From: Sphingomonas sp. CCH10-B3
GTDB taxonomy: Bacteria; Pseudomonadota; Alphaproteobacteria; Sphingomonadales; Sphingomonadaceae
Assembly: GCF_001556185.1 (NCBI RefSeq)
Contig: NZ_LSIJ01000003.1
Span: 58,760-122,759, forward strand
Direction: 5' to 3'
DNA length: 64,000 nt
This document shows positions 19,386 to 27,875 of the stretch, piece by piece (within the stretch, counting starts at the first letter, position 1; each line of letters opens with the position of its first letter). Under the pieces are notes generated by a model. The model was not told the origin of the DNA. It saw only the letters and a program-made list of their open reading frames with translations, and did not search any database. The translations under genes were made by a program, and so were the position numbers.

Positions 19386-20504
19386 ATGCCCGGGCCCGCC
19401 GCGCCCCTCTGGCTGAACGAGCCGACGCGTTTCGGCGCGCTACGGCCCGCGCAAGCGCGGATCGGCCTAGGGCTGCTCGCGCTGCTCTTGCTGGCGTGCC
19501 TGACTGCACTGATGACGCCCGGCCCGCCGCCGGTCAGCACCGATCCGGCCAGGCGCGCCGACGACAAGGCCGATGTGATCCTGTACGAATCGATTGTCGC
19601 GGGTGTGCGCAATCGCGGCGATTATTACACGGTCACCGCAACCGCGCTCCGCCGTGGCGATTATCCGCTGCGGCCGTTCGTCACCTTCCGCTTGCCGACG
19701 CTCGCCGTCATTCAGGCGTCGATTCCGCTGATGGCGTCGATTGCCCTGCTCTATGCGCTTGCCGCTGCCGTGCTCATTGCCTGGACGATCCGGCTTCGGC
19801 CCGCCTTCGCCCGCGCGCCACCGCTCGCGATTGCGCTGGTGCTGCTGATTGGCGGGATGGCCGCCTTTGTTCAGGTGGAGCTCGTCAATTTCCACGAAGT
19901 CTGGGCCGGGCTGCTGATCGCGCTATCGCTGGCGCTGCGCCGCGACGATCGCTGGGCGCACGCGGTCGGTTTCGCGCTGATGGCAATGCTGATCCGCGAG
20001 ACCGCCGCGCTCTATGTGATGACGATGGCGGTGCTCGCCCTGGTCGAGCGGCGGCGGCGCGAAGCTGCGAGCTGGGCGGCGGCGCTTGCCGTGATGGTGC
20101 CGGTGATCGCGGCGCATGCCTGGGCCGTAGCGCGCGTCGTGCAGAGCAGCGATCCCGCCTCGCCGGGCTGGGCCGGGCTGCTCGGCTTTGGCTTCTTCGT
20201 AAAGACAATGAGCATTTCGACCGCGCTGGCGATTGCCCCAGCCTGGGCTTCGGCGCTGCTCGTCGGCCTTGCGCTGTTCGGCTGGAGCGCCTGGCCGGGC
20301 AGCCTCGCGCGTCGCGCGATCGCCACCTTTGCCGCCTACGGCGTGTTGCTGAGCCTGTTCGGGCGGGTCGACACCTTCTATTGGGGGCTGATGATCGCGC
20401 CCGCTTTCCTTGTCGGCCTCGCCTTTGTGCCTGATGGCGTGAAGGACCTGATCGTACAGGCGCGGCGACATCGCCGCGTGGTCGTGACGCGGGAGGTTCG
20501 ATGA
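19386..20504 (+). CDS. Polytopic membrane protein of unknown function
   Basis: 372 residues with about nine hydrophobic segments, starting near residue 27. The first periplasmic loop (about 45-85) carries several charged residues and a DYY/DYP pattern. The general shape, with an acidic first loop and many helices, recalls GT-C-type glycosyltransferases or DUF2029-like proteins, but no catalytic signature could be confirmed. It lies three bases after ubiB, and its stop overlaps the coaC start (ATGA), so it belongs to this operon; a link to quinone or pantothenate metabolism is not implied by sequence. Confidence 0.6.
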   Translation: MPGPAAPLWLNEPTRFGALRPAQARIGLGLLALLLLACLTALMTPGPPPVSTDPARRADDKADVILYESIVAGVRNRGDYYTVTATALRRGDYPLRPFVTFRLPTLAVIQASIPLMASIALLYALAAAVLIAWTIRLRPAFARAPPLAIALVLLIGGMAAFVQVELVNFHEVWAGLLIALSLALRRDDRWAHAVGFALMAMLIRETAALYVMTMAVLALVERRRREAASWAAALAVMVPVIAAHAWAVARVVQSSDPASPGWAGLLGFGFFVKTMSISTALAIAPAWASALLVGLALFGWSAWPGSLARRAIATFAAYGVLLSLFGRVDTFYWGLMIAPAFLVGLAFVPDGVKDLIVQARRHRRVVVTREVR

Positions 20505-21040
20505 AGAAAGTCCTGCTGATCGTCGGTGGCGGGATTGCCGCCTACAAGGTCTGCGAACTGATCCGGCTGCTGCGCAAGGCCGACATCGGCGTGCGGTGCG
20601 TGCTGACCGATGCCGGCGCGCAGTTTATCACCCCGATGACGCTCGCCGCGCTGAGCGAGCAGCCCGTCCACACCAGCCTGTGGGACCTGAAGGACGAGGC
20701 CGAGATGGGCCACATCCAGCTGAGCCGCGAAGCCGATCTGGTCGTCGTTGTCCCGGCGACGGCCGATCTGCTCGCCAAGATGGCCAACGGCATCGCGAGC
20801 GATCTGGCGACCACGCTGCTGCTGGCAACCGACAAACCGGTGCTGGCGGCGCCGGCCATGAATGTGCGGATGTGGCTGCACCCGGCAACCCAGCGCAACG
20901 TCGCGACACTGCGGGGCGATGGCATCACCGTGCTGCCACCCGACGAAGGCCCGATGGCCTGTGGCGAATTCGGCCCCGGCCGCCTGCCCGAACCCGACGC
21001 GATTTTGGCTGCGATCCGGTCCGCACTCGGCGTGGCATGA
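20501..21040 (+). CDS. coaC: Phosphopantothenoylcysteine decarboxylase (CoaC part of split CoaBC)
   Basis: 179-residue FMN-dependent flavoprotein that decarboxylates 4'-phosphopantothenoylcysteine in coenzyme A synthesis. It has GGGIAAYK near the start, the catalytic histidine in EMGHIQL, the substrate-binding PAMNVRMW motif and the active-site cysteine segment [10 protein letters not shown]. In most bacteria this domain is fused to the CoaB synthetase. Here a TGA ends the protein and the synthetase starts in another frame through an ATGA overlap. Confidence 0.9.
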   Translation: MKKVLLIVGGGIAAYKVCELIRLLRKADIGVRCVLTDAGAQFITPMTLAALSEQPVHTSLWDLKDEAEMGHIQLSREADLVVVVPATADLLAKMANGIASDLATTLLLATDKPVLAAPAMNVRMWLHPATQRNVATLRGDGITVLPPDEGPMACGEFGPGRLPEPDAILAAIRSALGVA

Positions 21041-21690
21041 GCCTTTCGGCCAAGCACATCATCGTCACCGCCGGCCCGACGCACGAGCCGATCGATCCGG
21101 TGCGCTATCTCGCCAACCGGTCGTCGGGGAAGCAGGGCTTTGCGATCGCCGCCGCGCTGGCCGAGCTGGACGCGCGCGTGACGCTGATCGCCGGGCCGGT
21201 CACGCTTGCCACGCCAGGCGGAGTCGATCGCATCGACGTCGAGACCGCGCTCGAAATGGCGGCGGCCGTCGATGCCGCGCTGCCCGCCGATGCTGCAGTG
21301 ATGGTCGCTGCCGTTGCCGATTGGCGCGTCGCCGCCTCGCCGCAGAAGATCAAGAAGGGCGCGCGCGCGCCCACGCTGCAACTGGTCGAAAATCCGGACA
21401 TTCTTGCAGGCCTGGCGCGCAGCCCGAAGCGTCCGGCGCTGCTGATCGGCTTTGCTGCGGAGACCGAGCGCGTGGTCGAGCATGCGACTGCCAAGCGCGT
21501 GCGCAAGGGCGCCGACTGGATCATCGCCAATGACGTGTCAGGCGACGTGATGGGTGGCGACGCAAACGCCGTGCATCTGATCACCGCGCAAGGCGTCGAA
21601 AGCTGGGACTCGCAGCCCAAGGACGTCGTCGCCGCACGCATCGCCGCGCGCATCGCCGAAGCAATCGGTCAGGCTGCGGCGGGCCAGTAG
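21037..21690 (+). CDS. coaB: Phosphopantothenate-cysteine ligase (CoaB part of split CoaBC)
   Basis: 217 residues corresponding to the CoaB half of CoaBC, which couples cysteine to phosphopantothenate with CTP. Motifs: [19 protein letters not shown] start ([14 protein letters not shown]), [12 protein letters not shown], the AAVADWR stretch, KIKK, GFAAET and ANDVS. It starts at an ATG overlapping the coaC stop by four bases and no in-frame fusion is possible without a frameshift. The two products would have to assemble as separate subunits. Confidence 0.9.
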   Translation: MSLSAKHIIVTAGPTHEPIDPVRYLANRSSGKQGFAIAAALAELDARVTLIAGPVTLATPGGVDRIDVETALEMAAAVDAALPADAAVMVAAVADWRVAASPQKIKKGARAPTLQLVENPDILAGLARSPKRPALLIGFAAETERVVEHATAKRVRKGADWIIANDVSGDVMGGDANAVHLITAQGVESWDSQPKDVVAARIAARIAEAIGQAAAGQ

Positions 21691-21877
21691 CGCGGCAGCT
21701 GCCACCCCCGCCAGCCGATGGCGATCCGCAGCGCCAGTACGTCCCTCAGCGTCGGCGCATCGGTCTGCCGGTGCTGATCGTCTAGCGGATCTGTGGATGC
21801 ATGATCGCGGACTTAACGTGGCTTGCCAGCGCGCCCCGATGCCAGCTACCGGACGCGCGCAATCTTTGGGCGCTGCC

Positions 21878-22351
21878 ATGACACTTACGCCGCGTATTGA
21901 ACTCCGGGTTCTCGACCCCCGCCTCCATGACTGGGGCCTGCCGCGCTATCAGACGGCGATGTCGGCGGGGATCGACTTGCATGCCTGTCTGGATGCGCCG
22001 CTGGTGCTCGAACCGCAGGCGCCCGCCGTGCTGATTCCGTCGGGCATTGCCGTTCTGATGAACGATCCGCATCTGGTCGCTTTCCTGCTCGCGCGATCGG
22101 GGCTGGGGCACAAGAAAGGGCTGGTGCTGGGGCAAGCGGTCGGCACGATCGATGCCGATTATGCCGACCAGATTTTCATCAGCGCGTGGCTGCGCAACCC
22201 GCCGGGCAGCGAGCCGCTGACGATCAATCCCGGCGACCGCATCGCGCAGCTCGTGTTCCTGCCGATCGCCCGGCCCGAGTTCGCGGTCGTCGAGGCCTTT
22301 AGCGCAACCACCGAGCGCGGCCTCGGCGGCTTCGGCTCGACGGGCGTCTGA
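21878..22351 (+). CDS. dut: Deoxyuridine 5'-triphosphate nucleotidohydrolase
   Basis: 157-residue trimeric dUTPase that hydrolyses dUTP to dUMP and diphosphate. Motifs in order: SAGIDLHA (motif 1), ARSGLGHKKG (2), GTIDADYADQI (3, catalytic aspartate), GDRIAQLVF (4) and the C-terminal ERGLGGFGSTG arm (5). The first codons upstream, in frame, do not resemble the family, so the internal ATG is used. The gene lies 187 bases after coaB; nothing recognisable is in that gap. moeB follows after two bases. Confidence 0.96.
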   Translation: MTLTPRIELRVLDPRLHDWGLPRYQTAMSAGIDLHACLDAPLVLEPQAPAVLIPSGIAVLMNDPHLVAFLLARSGLGHKKGLVLGQAVGTIDADYADQIFISAWLRNPPGSEPLTINPGDRIAQLVFLPIARPEFAVVEAFSATTERGLGGFGSTGV

Positions 22352-22353
22352 TC

Positions 22354-23106
22354 GTGGCGCTGAGCGACGCCCAGCTCGATCGCTACGCCCGCCACTTGAT
22401 CCTGAAGGAAATCGGCGGCGCGGGGCAAGCGCGGCTGCTGGCGGCGCATGTCGTGCTGATCGGCGCCGGTGGCATCGGATCGCCCGCGATCCAGTATCTG
22501 GCGGCGGCCGGTGTCGGGCGGCTGACCGTGATCGATGATGACCGGGTCGACCTCAGCAATTTGCAGCGCCAGACCTTGTTCGGCACCGCCGATGTCGGTC
22601 GCCCGAAAGCCGAAGCAGCGGCGGCAGCGATAGCGGCCCTCAACCCCGATGTCACGGTCGCGCCGGTGACCGAGCGGCTCACCCAAACCAATGCCGCAGC
22701 ATTGATCGGCACGGCGGATGTCGTGATCGACGGCTGCGACAATTTCGCGACACGCCTTGCGGTCGCCGATGCCGCCCACCGGCTCCGCGTCCCGCTCGTC
22801 TCCGCCGCCGTCGGACAGTTCGAGGGGCAGCTCGGCGTCTATCGCGGCTGGGAAGCCGACAAGCCCTGCTATCGCTGTTTCGTCGGTGCCGCGCCCGATC
22901 GCGAGGCGGGCAGTTGCGCCGAAGACGGCGTGTTGGGCGCGATGACCGGCGTGCTGGGGAGCCTTGCCGCGCTCGAAGCGATGCGGGCGATCGTGCCGTT
23001 CGGGGCGGACAGCGCCGGGCGCCTGCTGATCGTCGATGCGCTCGACTTCCGCTTTCGTACGCTCGCCCTGCCGAAAGACCCCGGCTGTCCGGGCTGCGCG
23101 CGATGA
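22354..23106 (+). CDS. moeB: ThiF/MoeB-family adenylyltransferase
   Basis: 250-residue E1-like enzyme that adenylates the C-terminus of a sulfur-carrier protein (MoaD or ThiS). The nucleotide-binding GAGGIGSPAIQYLAAAGVG is near residue 37, the conserved NLQRQTLF stretch near 70, and the zinc pairs CYRC (near 170) and CPGC (C-terminus) are both present. No rhodanese domain follows, as in the short E. coli MoeB type. Start is GTG two bases after dut. Its stop overlaps the DsrE-like gene (ATGA). Confidence 0.88.
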   Translation: MALSDAQLDRYARHLILKEIGGAGQARLLAAHVVLIGAGGIGSPAIQYLAAAGVGRLTVIDDDRVDLSNLQRQTLFGTADVGRPKAEAAAAAIAALNPDVTVAPVTERLTQTNAAALIGTADVVIDGCDNFATRLAVADAAHRLRVPLVSAAVGQFEGQLGVYRGWEADKPCYRCFVGAAPDREAGSCAEDGVLGAMTGVLGSLAALEAMRAIVPFGADSAGRLLIVDALDFRFRTLALPKDPGCPGCAR

Positions 23107-23465
23107 GCCTGACGATCATGCTGGTCGCCGAGGACGCAACCCGCGCCCGCGCCGCGCTCAGCCTCGCGCTGGCGCAGGCCGCGCTCGGCCAGGACGTACA
23201 GGTTTATGCGCACGAACGCGCGGTCGCGCTGCTCGCCGATACCCTACGCAGCGATGATGACAGCGCCGCGCTTGCGGCGGCCGGCCTGCCCGACCGGCGG
23301 GCAATGCTGCGCATGGCGATCGAAAGCGGAGTGGCCCTGATCGCCTGCCAGACCGGGCTCGCAATGACCGGCATGACCGCCGATGATCTGATTGCCGGTG
23401 CCAGCACAGGCGGACTGGTCGGCATTCTCGCCGCCTCGGCGCCGCAAAATCTGGTGGTCATCTAA
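23103..23465 (+). CDS. DsrE-family protein
   Basis: 120-residue small protein with the DsrE/DsrF-like Rossmann-type fold: an MLVAEDATRARAALSLALAQAALGQDVQVYAH N-terminal half and the IACQTGLAMTGMTADDL segment, whose cysteine sits where the family carries a sulfur-binding thiol. Relatives take part in sulfur relay or have unknown functions. Translation is coupled to moeB through ATGA. Sulfur handling with MoeB is possible but only inferred. Confidence 0.65.
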   Translation: MSLTIMLVAEDATRARAALSLALAQAALGQDVQVYAHERAVALLADTLRSDDDSAALAAAGLPDRRAMLRMAIESGVALIACQTGLAMTGMTADDLIAGASTGGLVGILAASAPQNLVVI

Positions 23466-23538
23466 TCTTCGGCCCGGTAGCGTCGCGGCGGCATCGCGCC
23501 CGAGCCGTTCGCCTGAACCCTGCCAAAAGGGGCGTTGA

Positions 23539-24765
23539 GTGTCGCATCGACCGTCGGTGGAGCATGACAATGAGCTGCGGCTGGTGGTGGCTGCGTGCCG
23601 CGCGCCGGACGATCCGCAGCGCGCGCATGCCGTCGAGGAAGCGCTTGCCGCCCCCATTCGCTGGCCGCGCGTTGCTGCACTCGCCGAGCGGCACCGTATT
23701 GCCGGGCTGGTTCATGATGCGCTTGCCCGAAGCCATGTCGACCCGGCACACCTCGCCGGCAGCGGACTGGCAGCGCAGGCACGTAGCGGCGCGCTCCGCA
23801 CGCTATCGCTGACGCGCGAGGCATTGCGGCTGCAGCAATTGTTCGACGCGCATGGCGTGCCATGCCTGACGATCAAGGGCGCACCGATCGGCGTGCTGGC
23901 TTATGGCGATGTCGCGATCAAACATTGCTGGGACATCGACCTGCTGATCCCGCCCGACCGCGTGGCGCAGGCTTGCTCGCTGTTGCGCGGTGCAGGTTAC
24001 GCGATGCACGAGCCCGTCGGGCTCGACGATGCACAACTGTTGAACTTCGTCGCTTTTGCCAAAGAAGCGATCTTCATCGGCCCGACCGGGCTTGCGGTCG
24101 AATTGCACTGGCGGCTGGTCGATTCGCCGGCGTTGCTGGCGGGGGCAGATCCCTTTGCTGGTCCCCGCCAGGTGCCGGTCGGCAACGGTCAGTTGCGGAC
24201 GCTGAACGACCGGCTGCAGCTTGCCTATCTCGCCTGCCATGGCCAGAGCCACGGCTGGTCGCGGCTGAAATGGATCGCCGATGTGAACGGCTATCTGCGC
24301 CGTCAGCCGGAAAGCACGGTTGCCGCCATGCTCGATGAGGCCGATCGGCTCGGGGCAGGCGGCTATGCGGCGTCGGCAGTGTGGCTGTGCCATACGCTCT
24401 TCGGTCTCGCGGTCGATGAGGCGCTCGTCCGGCAATGGCGCGGCCGCTGGTCGATGCGGTTTGCACATGCCGTCAATCGGCGTTGCATTGCCGGACCGGT
24501 CGGGGGCAGCGACCTGACTTATTATTCGGTCGCCAACCTTGCGCTGATCGCTGCGAACCTCGCCGCTGCCGATTCATGGCGCGTGCGCCGGGGCATTGCG
24601 AAAACGCTTTGGGATCGCCCGGTCGAGCGCGCGCGCGGGGCGCCGGGCTTTGCGCTCGGCTACAGCCTGCGACGACTGGCCCGGCTGATCATTATGCTGC
24701 CGAACCGAATCTCGCGCGACCGGGCACGCCATCGCCAAGCGGCATCGCGCTTCCAGCAGGATTGA
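23539..24765 (+). CDS. NTP_transf_5-type nucleotidyltransferase family protein
   Basis: 408 residues. The centre has the family hallmark: TIKGAPIGVLAYGD followed by a CWDIDLLIPPDRVAQA motif whose D-x-D pair (near residue 135) would be the metal site. Flanking regions are helical, with a conserved AVELHWRL stretch. This uncharacterised family is frequent in capsule and exopolysaccharide gene regions, which fits the genes that follow. Start is GTG. The 3' end overlaps the convergent epimerase-like gene by 74 bases, unusually much. Confidence 0.7.
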   Translation: MSHRPSVEHDNELRLVVAACRAPDDPQRAHAVEEALAAPIRWPRVAALAERHRIAGLVHDALARSHVDPAHLAGSGLAAQARSGALRTLSLTREALRLQQLFDAHGVPCLTIKGAPIGVLAYGDVAIKHCWDIDLLIPPDRVAQACSLLRGAGYAMHEPVGLDDAQLLNFVAFAKEAIFIGPTGLAVELHWRLVDSPALLAGADPFAGPRQVPVGNGQLRTLNDRLQLAYLACHGQSHGWSRLKWIADVNGYLRRQPESTVAAMLDEADRLGAGGYAASAVWLCHTLFGLAVDEALVRQWRGRWSMRFAHAVNRRCIAGPVGGSDLTYYSVANLALIAANLAAADSWRVRRGIAKTLWDRPVERARGAPGFALGYSLRRLARLIIMLPNRISRDRARHRQAASRFQQD

Positions 24766-25621
24766 GCGCCTCGTCGGCACGTCGACCCCGATACCAGTCG
24801 ATGGCGTCGATCAACCCGTCACGCAAGCCAATCTGGGCATGCCAGCCCAGCTCACGCTCGATCCGCGCGGGGTCGAGCGGCGGCGCCTGTGTGGCCATCG
24901 CCTGCGTCCGGAAACGGATCAGCGAGCGGTGCTTGCGCCCATCGGGCCTTGGCGCGAGCCGATCGATCAGGTCGCAGATCATCGCCGCTGTGGCCAGCGC
25001 CGACGGCGTCTCGCGCGCGCTGATCTGATAGGTCGTGCCGGTCTGGCCGCGGACCAGCACCGTCAACAATGCCATCGCCAGATCATCGACATGCAGCCAG
25101 TCGTGAACGGCGAGCCCGCCGTTGCAGACCCAAATCGGCGCACCAGCCAGCGCGCCGATGATGCTCGCCGGAATCAGGGCGTCTTCAGGCTGGCCGGGGC
25201 CATAGAGGTCGGCAACAATGGCGCGGATGGTCGGCAACCCAGCGATCAGGCGCGGTGCGGCTGCATCGCGCGGGGTCACGCTGACGAAGCGGCACCGCGC
25301 CCGCTCGTCATCGGCCAGTTGTGCCCAGCAGCCATGCGCGACTTCGGCCAGATCGTCGCCGTCGGGCGCGGTCAGCGCGATGACCGAATCGACCTGCTCC
25401 TCGGCGAACAGCGCTGCCAGTGATGCGCCGTCGACCGCGTTCAGATCGATCGCGCGGAAATTGCCGGTTTCGCGCGGGACGGCGCCGTCGCCATAGTGAT
25501 CGACACTGATGACCCGCAGCGCGCCGTCACTCGCAAGCATGCGGCAGAGCGTCTCGCCGACATAACCTGCGCCGCCACTCACCAGCACGGTGCGCAGCGG
25601 CGGCTCATAGATGACCTTCAT
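24692..25621 (-). CDS. RmlB-like NAD-dependent epimerase/dehydratase lacking the active-site segment
   Basis: 309-residue extended SDR protein. The N-terminal nucleotide motif GGAGYVG (near residue 16) is intact, and the C-terminal half aligns by eye with RmlB: GLPTIRAIVADLYGPG, VHDWLHVDDLA, then ELGWHAQIGLRDGLIDAIDWY. Between FVSVTP and AGLPT about 45 residues are missing; this part normally carries the T/S-D-E residues and the YxxxK catalytic pair. Dehydratase activity is therefore unlikely; it may bind a nucleotide sugar or serve another role. The ATG chosen directly precedes the first strand. Confidence 0.7.
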   Translation of the reverse strand: MKVIYEPPLRTVLVSGGAGYVGETLCRMLASDGALRVISVDHYGDGAVPRETGNFRAIDLNAVDGASLAALFAEEQVDSVIALTAPDGDDLAEVAHGCWAQLADDERARCRFVSVTPRDAAAPRLIAGLPTIRAIVADLYGPGQPEDALIPASIIGALAGAPIWVCNGGLAVHDWLHVDDLAMALLTVLVRGQTGTTYQISARETPSALATAAMICDLIDRLAPRPDGRKHRSLIRFRTQAMATQAPPLDPARIERELGWHAQIGLRDGLIDAIDWYRGRRADEALNPAGSAMPLGDGVPGRARFGSAA

Positions 25622-25740
25622 CGGCGACCGCGTCACCGCTTGACGCTCCGCGAGCCCTTGCCTGCCGACGCTGACGCCCACCGCCTTGCTGCCATGGCAG
25701 CGGCGTTACGCCGAATTGCTTAAGCTTTCTTACCCGCGCG

Positions 25741-26619
25741 TTACGCGCCGCCGCCGAGCAGATCGACCGCGAAATCACGCACCCGCGGGCCGATTTCGGG
25801 ATGATCGAGCGCGAGCGCGAGATTGGCCTGGATGTAGCCAGCCTTGTCGCCGCAATCGAAGCGGCGTCCGCCGAAGCGGAAGGCGTGGAACGGCTGACGA
25901 CCGATCAACTGCGCCATCGCGTCGGTCAGCTGGATTTCGCCGCCTGCGCCCTTCCCTTGCGTCTCGAGGATACGCATGACTTCAGGCTGCAGAATGTAGC
26001 GGCCGGGAATCATCAGATTGGACGGCGCCGTTCCGAGCGGCGGCTTTTCGACGAGCCCGAGCACTTCGACCAGCGCACCGTCCTCCACCCCGGGCGAGAT
26101 GATTCCATATTTGACGGTTTCCGACGGCGGCACTTCATACCCGCACACGATGTTGCCGCCGGTGCGATTATAGGCCTCGACCATCGCCGTCATGCAGCCG
26201 GGCTGACCGATCATCAATTCGTCGGCCAGAAAGATCGCGAACGGCTCGTCGCCGACGATGTCACGCGCGCACCATACTGCATGCCCCAGCCCCATCGGCT
26301 CCTGCTGACGCACATAGGCGACGGCGCCGGGCGCAAGGCGGGTCTGGTGCAGAATGTCGAGCGACTTGCCGCGGTCTCGCAACGTCGTTTCGAGCTCATA
26401 GGCGATGTCGAAATGGTCCTCGATCGCCGATTTGCCGCGCCCGGTGACGAAGATCATCTGCTCGATCCCCGCCTCGATCGCCTCGTCGACGGCATATTGG
26501 ATCAGCGGGCGATCGACGATCGGCAGCATTTCCTTGGGGAGTGCCTTGGTTGCAGGAAGGAAGCGCGTGCCGAGGCCGCCCACCGGGAATACGGCCTTGC
26601 GCAGCGGCTTGAACGTCAT
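25741..26619 (-). CDS. galU: UTP-glucose-1-phosphate uridylyltransferase
   Basis: 292-residue nucleotidyltransferase making UDP-glucose from glucose-1-phosphate and UTP. Motifs: FPVGGLGTRFLPATKALPKEMLP at the start (signature loop), then ILHQTRLAPGAVAYVRQQEP, a GLGHAVWCARD segment, VEKPPLG and RFDCGDKAGYI. The ATG with TFKPLRKAVFP agrees with the family N-terminus; an upstream in-frame start adds 11 unrelated residues. UDP-glucose feeds UDP-glucuronate and the priming transferase of the polysaccharide locus. Confidence 0.95.
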   Translation of the reverse strand: MTFKPLRKAVFPVGGLGTRFLPATKALPKEMLPIVDRPLIQYAVDEAIEAGIEQMIFVTGRGKSAIEDHFDIAYELETTLRDRGKSLDILHQTRLAPGAVAYVRQQEPMGLGHAVWCARDIVGDEPFAIFLADELMIGQPGCMTAMVEAYNRTGGNIVCGYEVPPSETVKYGIISPGVEDGALVEVLGLVEKPPLGTAPSNLMIPGRYILQPEVMRILETQGKGAGGEIQLTDAMAQLIGRQPFHAFRFGGRRFDCGDKAGYIQANLALALDHPEIGPRVRDFAVDLLGGGA

Positions 26620-26738
26620 GCAGCGAACTCCATCGGAACCATCCTTGATCAATCGCTGCCCATGTTCGGCAATTGCGGCGGGATTATGAGAGCGCCAGTG
26701 TTAGCGCGGCTTTAAAGATGGCGCATTAGGAGAGGCGC
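26620..26738. promoter_or_regulatory. Divergent control region galU / wecB
   Basis: 119 bases separate the two divergent starts. A strong Shine-Dalgarno (AGGAGAGG, at about 26728-26735) stands before the wecB ATG. An ATTATGAGAG stretch and TTTAAAGAT are the only AT-rich parts; promoter hexamers could not be fixed. Confidence 0.4.
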
Positions 26739-27875
26739 ATGCCGACCGCCCCTGCCAAAGTCCTTGTCATCTTCGGGACCCGTCCTGAAGCGATCAAGCT
26801 ATTTCCTGTTGTTCAAGCGCTTGCGCGACAATCCGGCCTTCAGGTGCGAACTTGCGTGACCGCACAGCATCGCGGGCTGCTCGATCAGGTGCTCAGAATC
26901 GCCGGGATTGTGCCCGACATCGATCTCGACCTGATGGAGCCGGGCCAGTCGCTCGACCGGCTGACCGCGCGTCTGCTGACCAGCCTCGGCGATGTGATGG
27001 ACAATGAGCGCCCCGACCGCGTCATTGTTCAGGGCGATACCGCGACCGCAATGGTCGGTGCGCTTGCCGCCTATTATCGCAAGGTGCCCGTCAGCCATGT
27101 CGAAGCGGGCTTGCGATCGGGCGACATCTATCAACCCTTCCCGGAAGAAGTGAATCGCCGGATCGTCGCGCCGATCACCGACCAGCATTTTGCGCCGACC
27201 CAGACCGCCGCCGATGCGTTGCTGCGCGAAAACATTGCCGCCGACACCGTCCACATCACCGGCAACACCGTGATCGACGCGCTGCTCGCCACGCAAGCGC
27301 GGATCGAGGCCGATCCGGCACTTGCCGCGGGGCTCGACGCGCTCGCCGCGCGGTTTGCCGACAAACGCATCGTCCTTGTGACCACGCACCGCCGCGAGAA
27401 TTTCGGCGGGGGCATGGAAAACATCGCGCGCGCCATTGCCCGCATCGCCAACCGCGATGATCTCGCGGTCATCTTCCCGGTCCATCCCAATCCCAATGTC
27501 GTGTCGGTGATGGACCGCATTCTGGGCGACCGCGCCAACATCGCGCGGATCGATCCGCTCGACTATCCGCACTTCATCCGCGCGCTGGGGATGAGCCACA
27601 TCGTGCTTACCGATTCGGGCGGGGTGCAGGAGGAAGCACCCGCGCTCGGCAAGCCGGTGCTGGTGATGCGCGAGACCACCGAACGCCCCGAAGGCGTCGT
27701 CGCCGGTACTGCCCGCCTGATCGGCACCGACGAAGACCGCATCGTTTCCGAAATCTTCACTCTCGCCGACGATAACGCCGCCTATCAAGCGATGGCGCGC
27801 GCGCACAACCCGTTTGGCGACGGCCACGCATCGGCACGGATTGCGGGGATCGTTGCGCATGGTTTCGGGCTCTGA
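26739..27875 (+). CDS. wecB: UDP-N-acetylglucosamine 2-epimerase (non-hydrolysing)
   Basis: 378-residue enzyme converting UDP-GlcNAc to UDP-ManNAc. Motifs: FGTRPEAIKLFPV near residue 11, VQGDTATAMVGALAAYYRKVPVSHVEAGLR, PFPEEVNRR, THRRENFG, VHPNPNV and TDSGGVQEEAP near residue 290. All positions typical of WecB/MnaA are present. A strong ribosome binding site precedes the ATG. The 3' end overlaps wecC by 17 bases, so the two are co-expressed. Confidence 0.95.
   Translation: MPTAPAKVLVIFGTRPEAIKLFPVVQALARQSGLQVRTCVTAQHRGLLDQVLRIAGIVPDIDLDLMEPGQSLDRLTARLLTSLGDVMDNERPDRVIVQGDTATAMVGALAAYYRKVPVSHVEAGLRSGDIYQPFPEEVNRRIVAPITDQHFAPTQTAADALLRENIAADTVHITGNTVIDALLATQARIEADPALAAGLDALAARFADKRIVLVTTHRRENFGGGMENIARAIARIANRDDLAVIFPVHPNPNVVSVMDRILGDRANIARIDPLDYPHFIRALGMSHIVLTDSGGVQEEAPALGKPVLVMRETTERPEGVVAGTARLIGTDEDRIVSEIFTLADDNAAYQAMARAHNPFGDGHASARIAGIVAHGFGL

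Noticed and set aside
21691-21877. A small gene between coaB and dut
   Set aside because: Short frames exist on both strands, but none has a ribosome binding site or a recognisable sequence.
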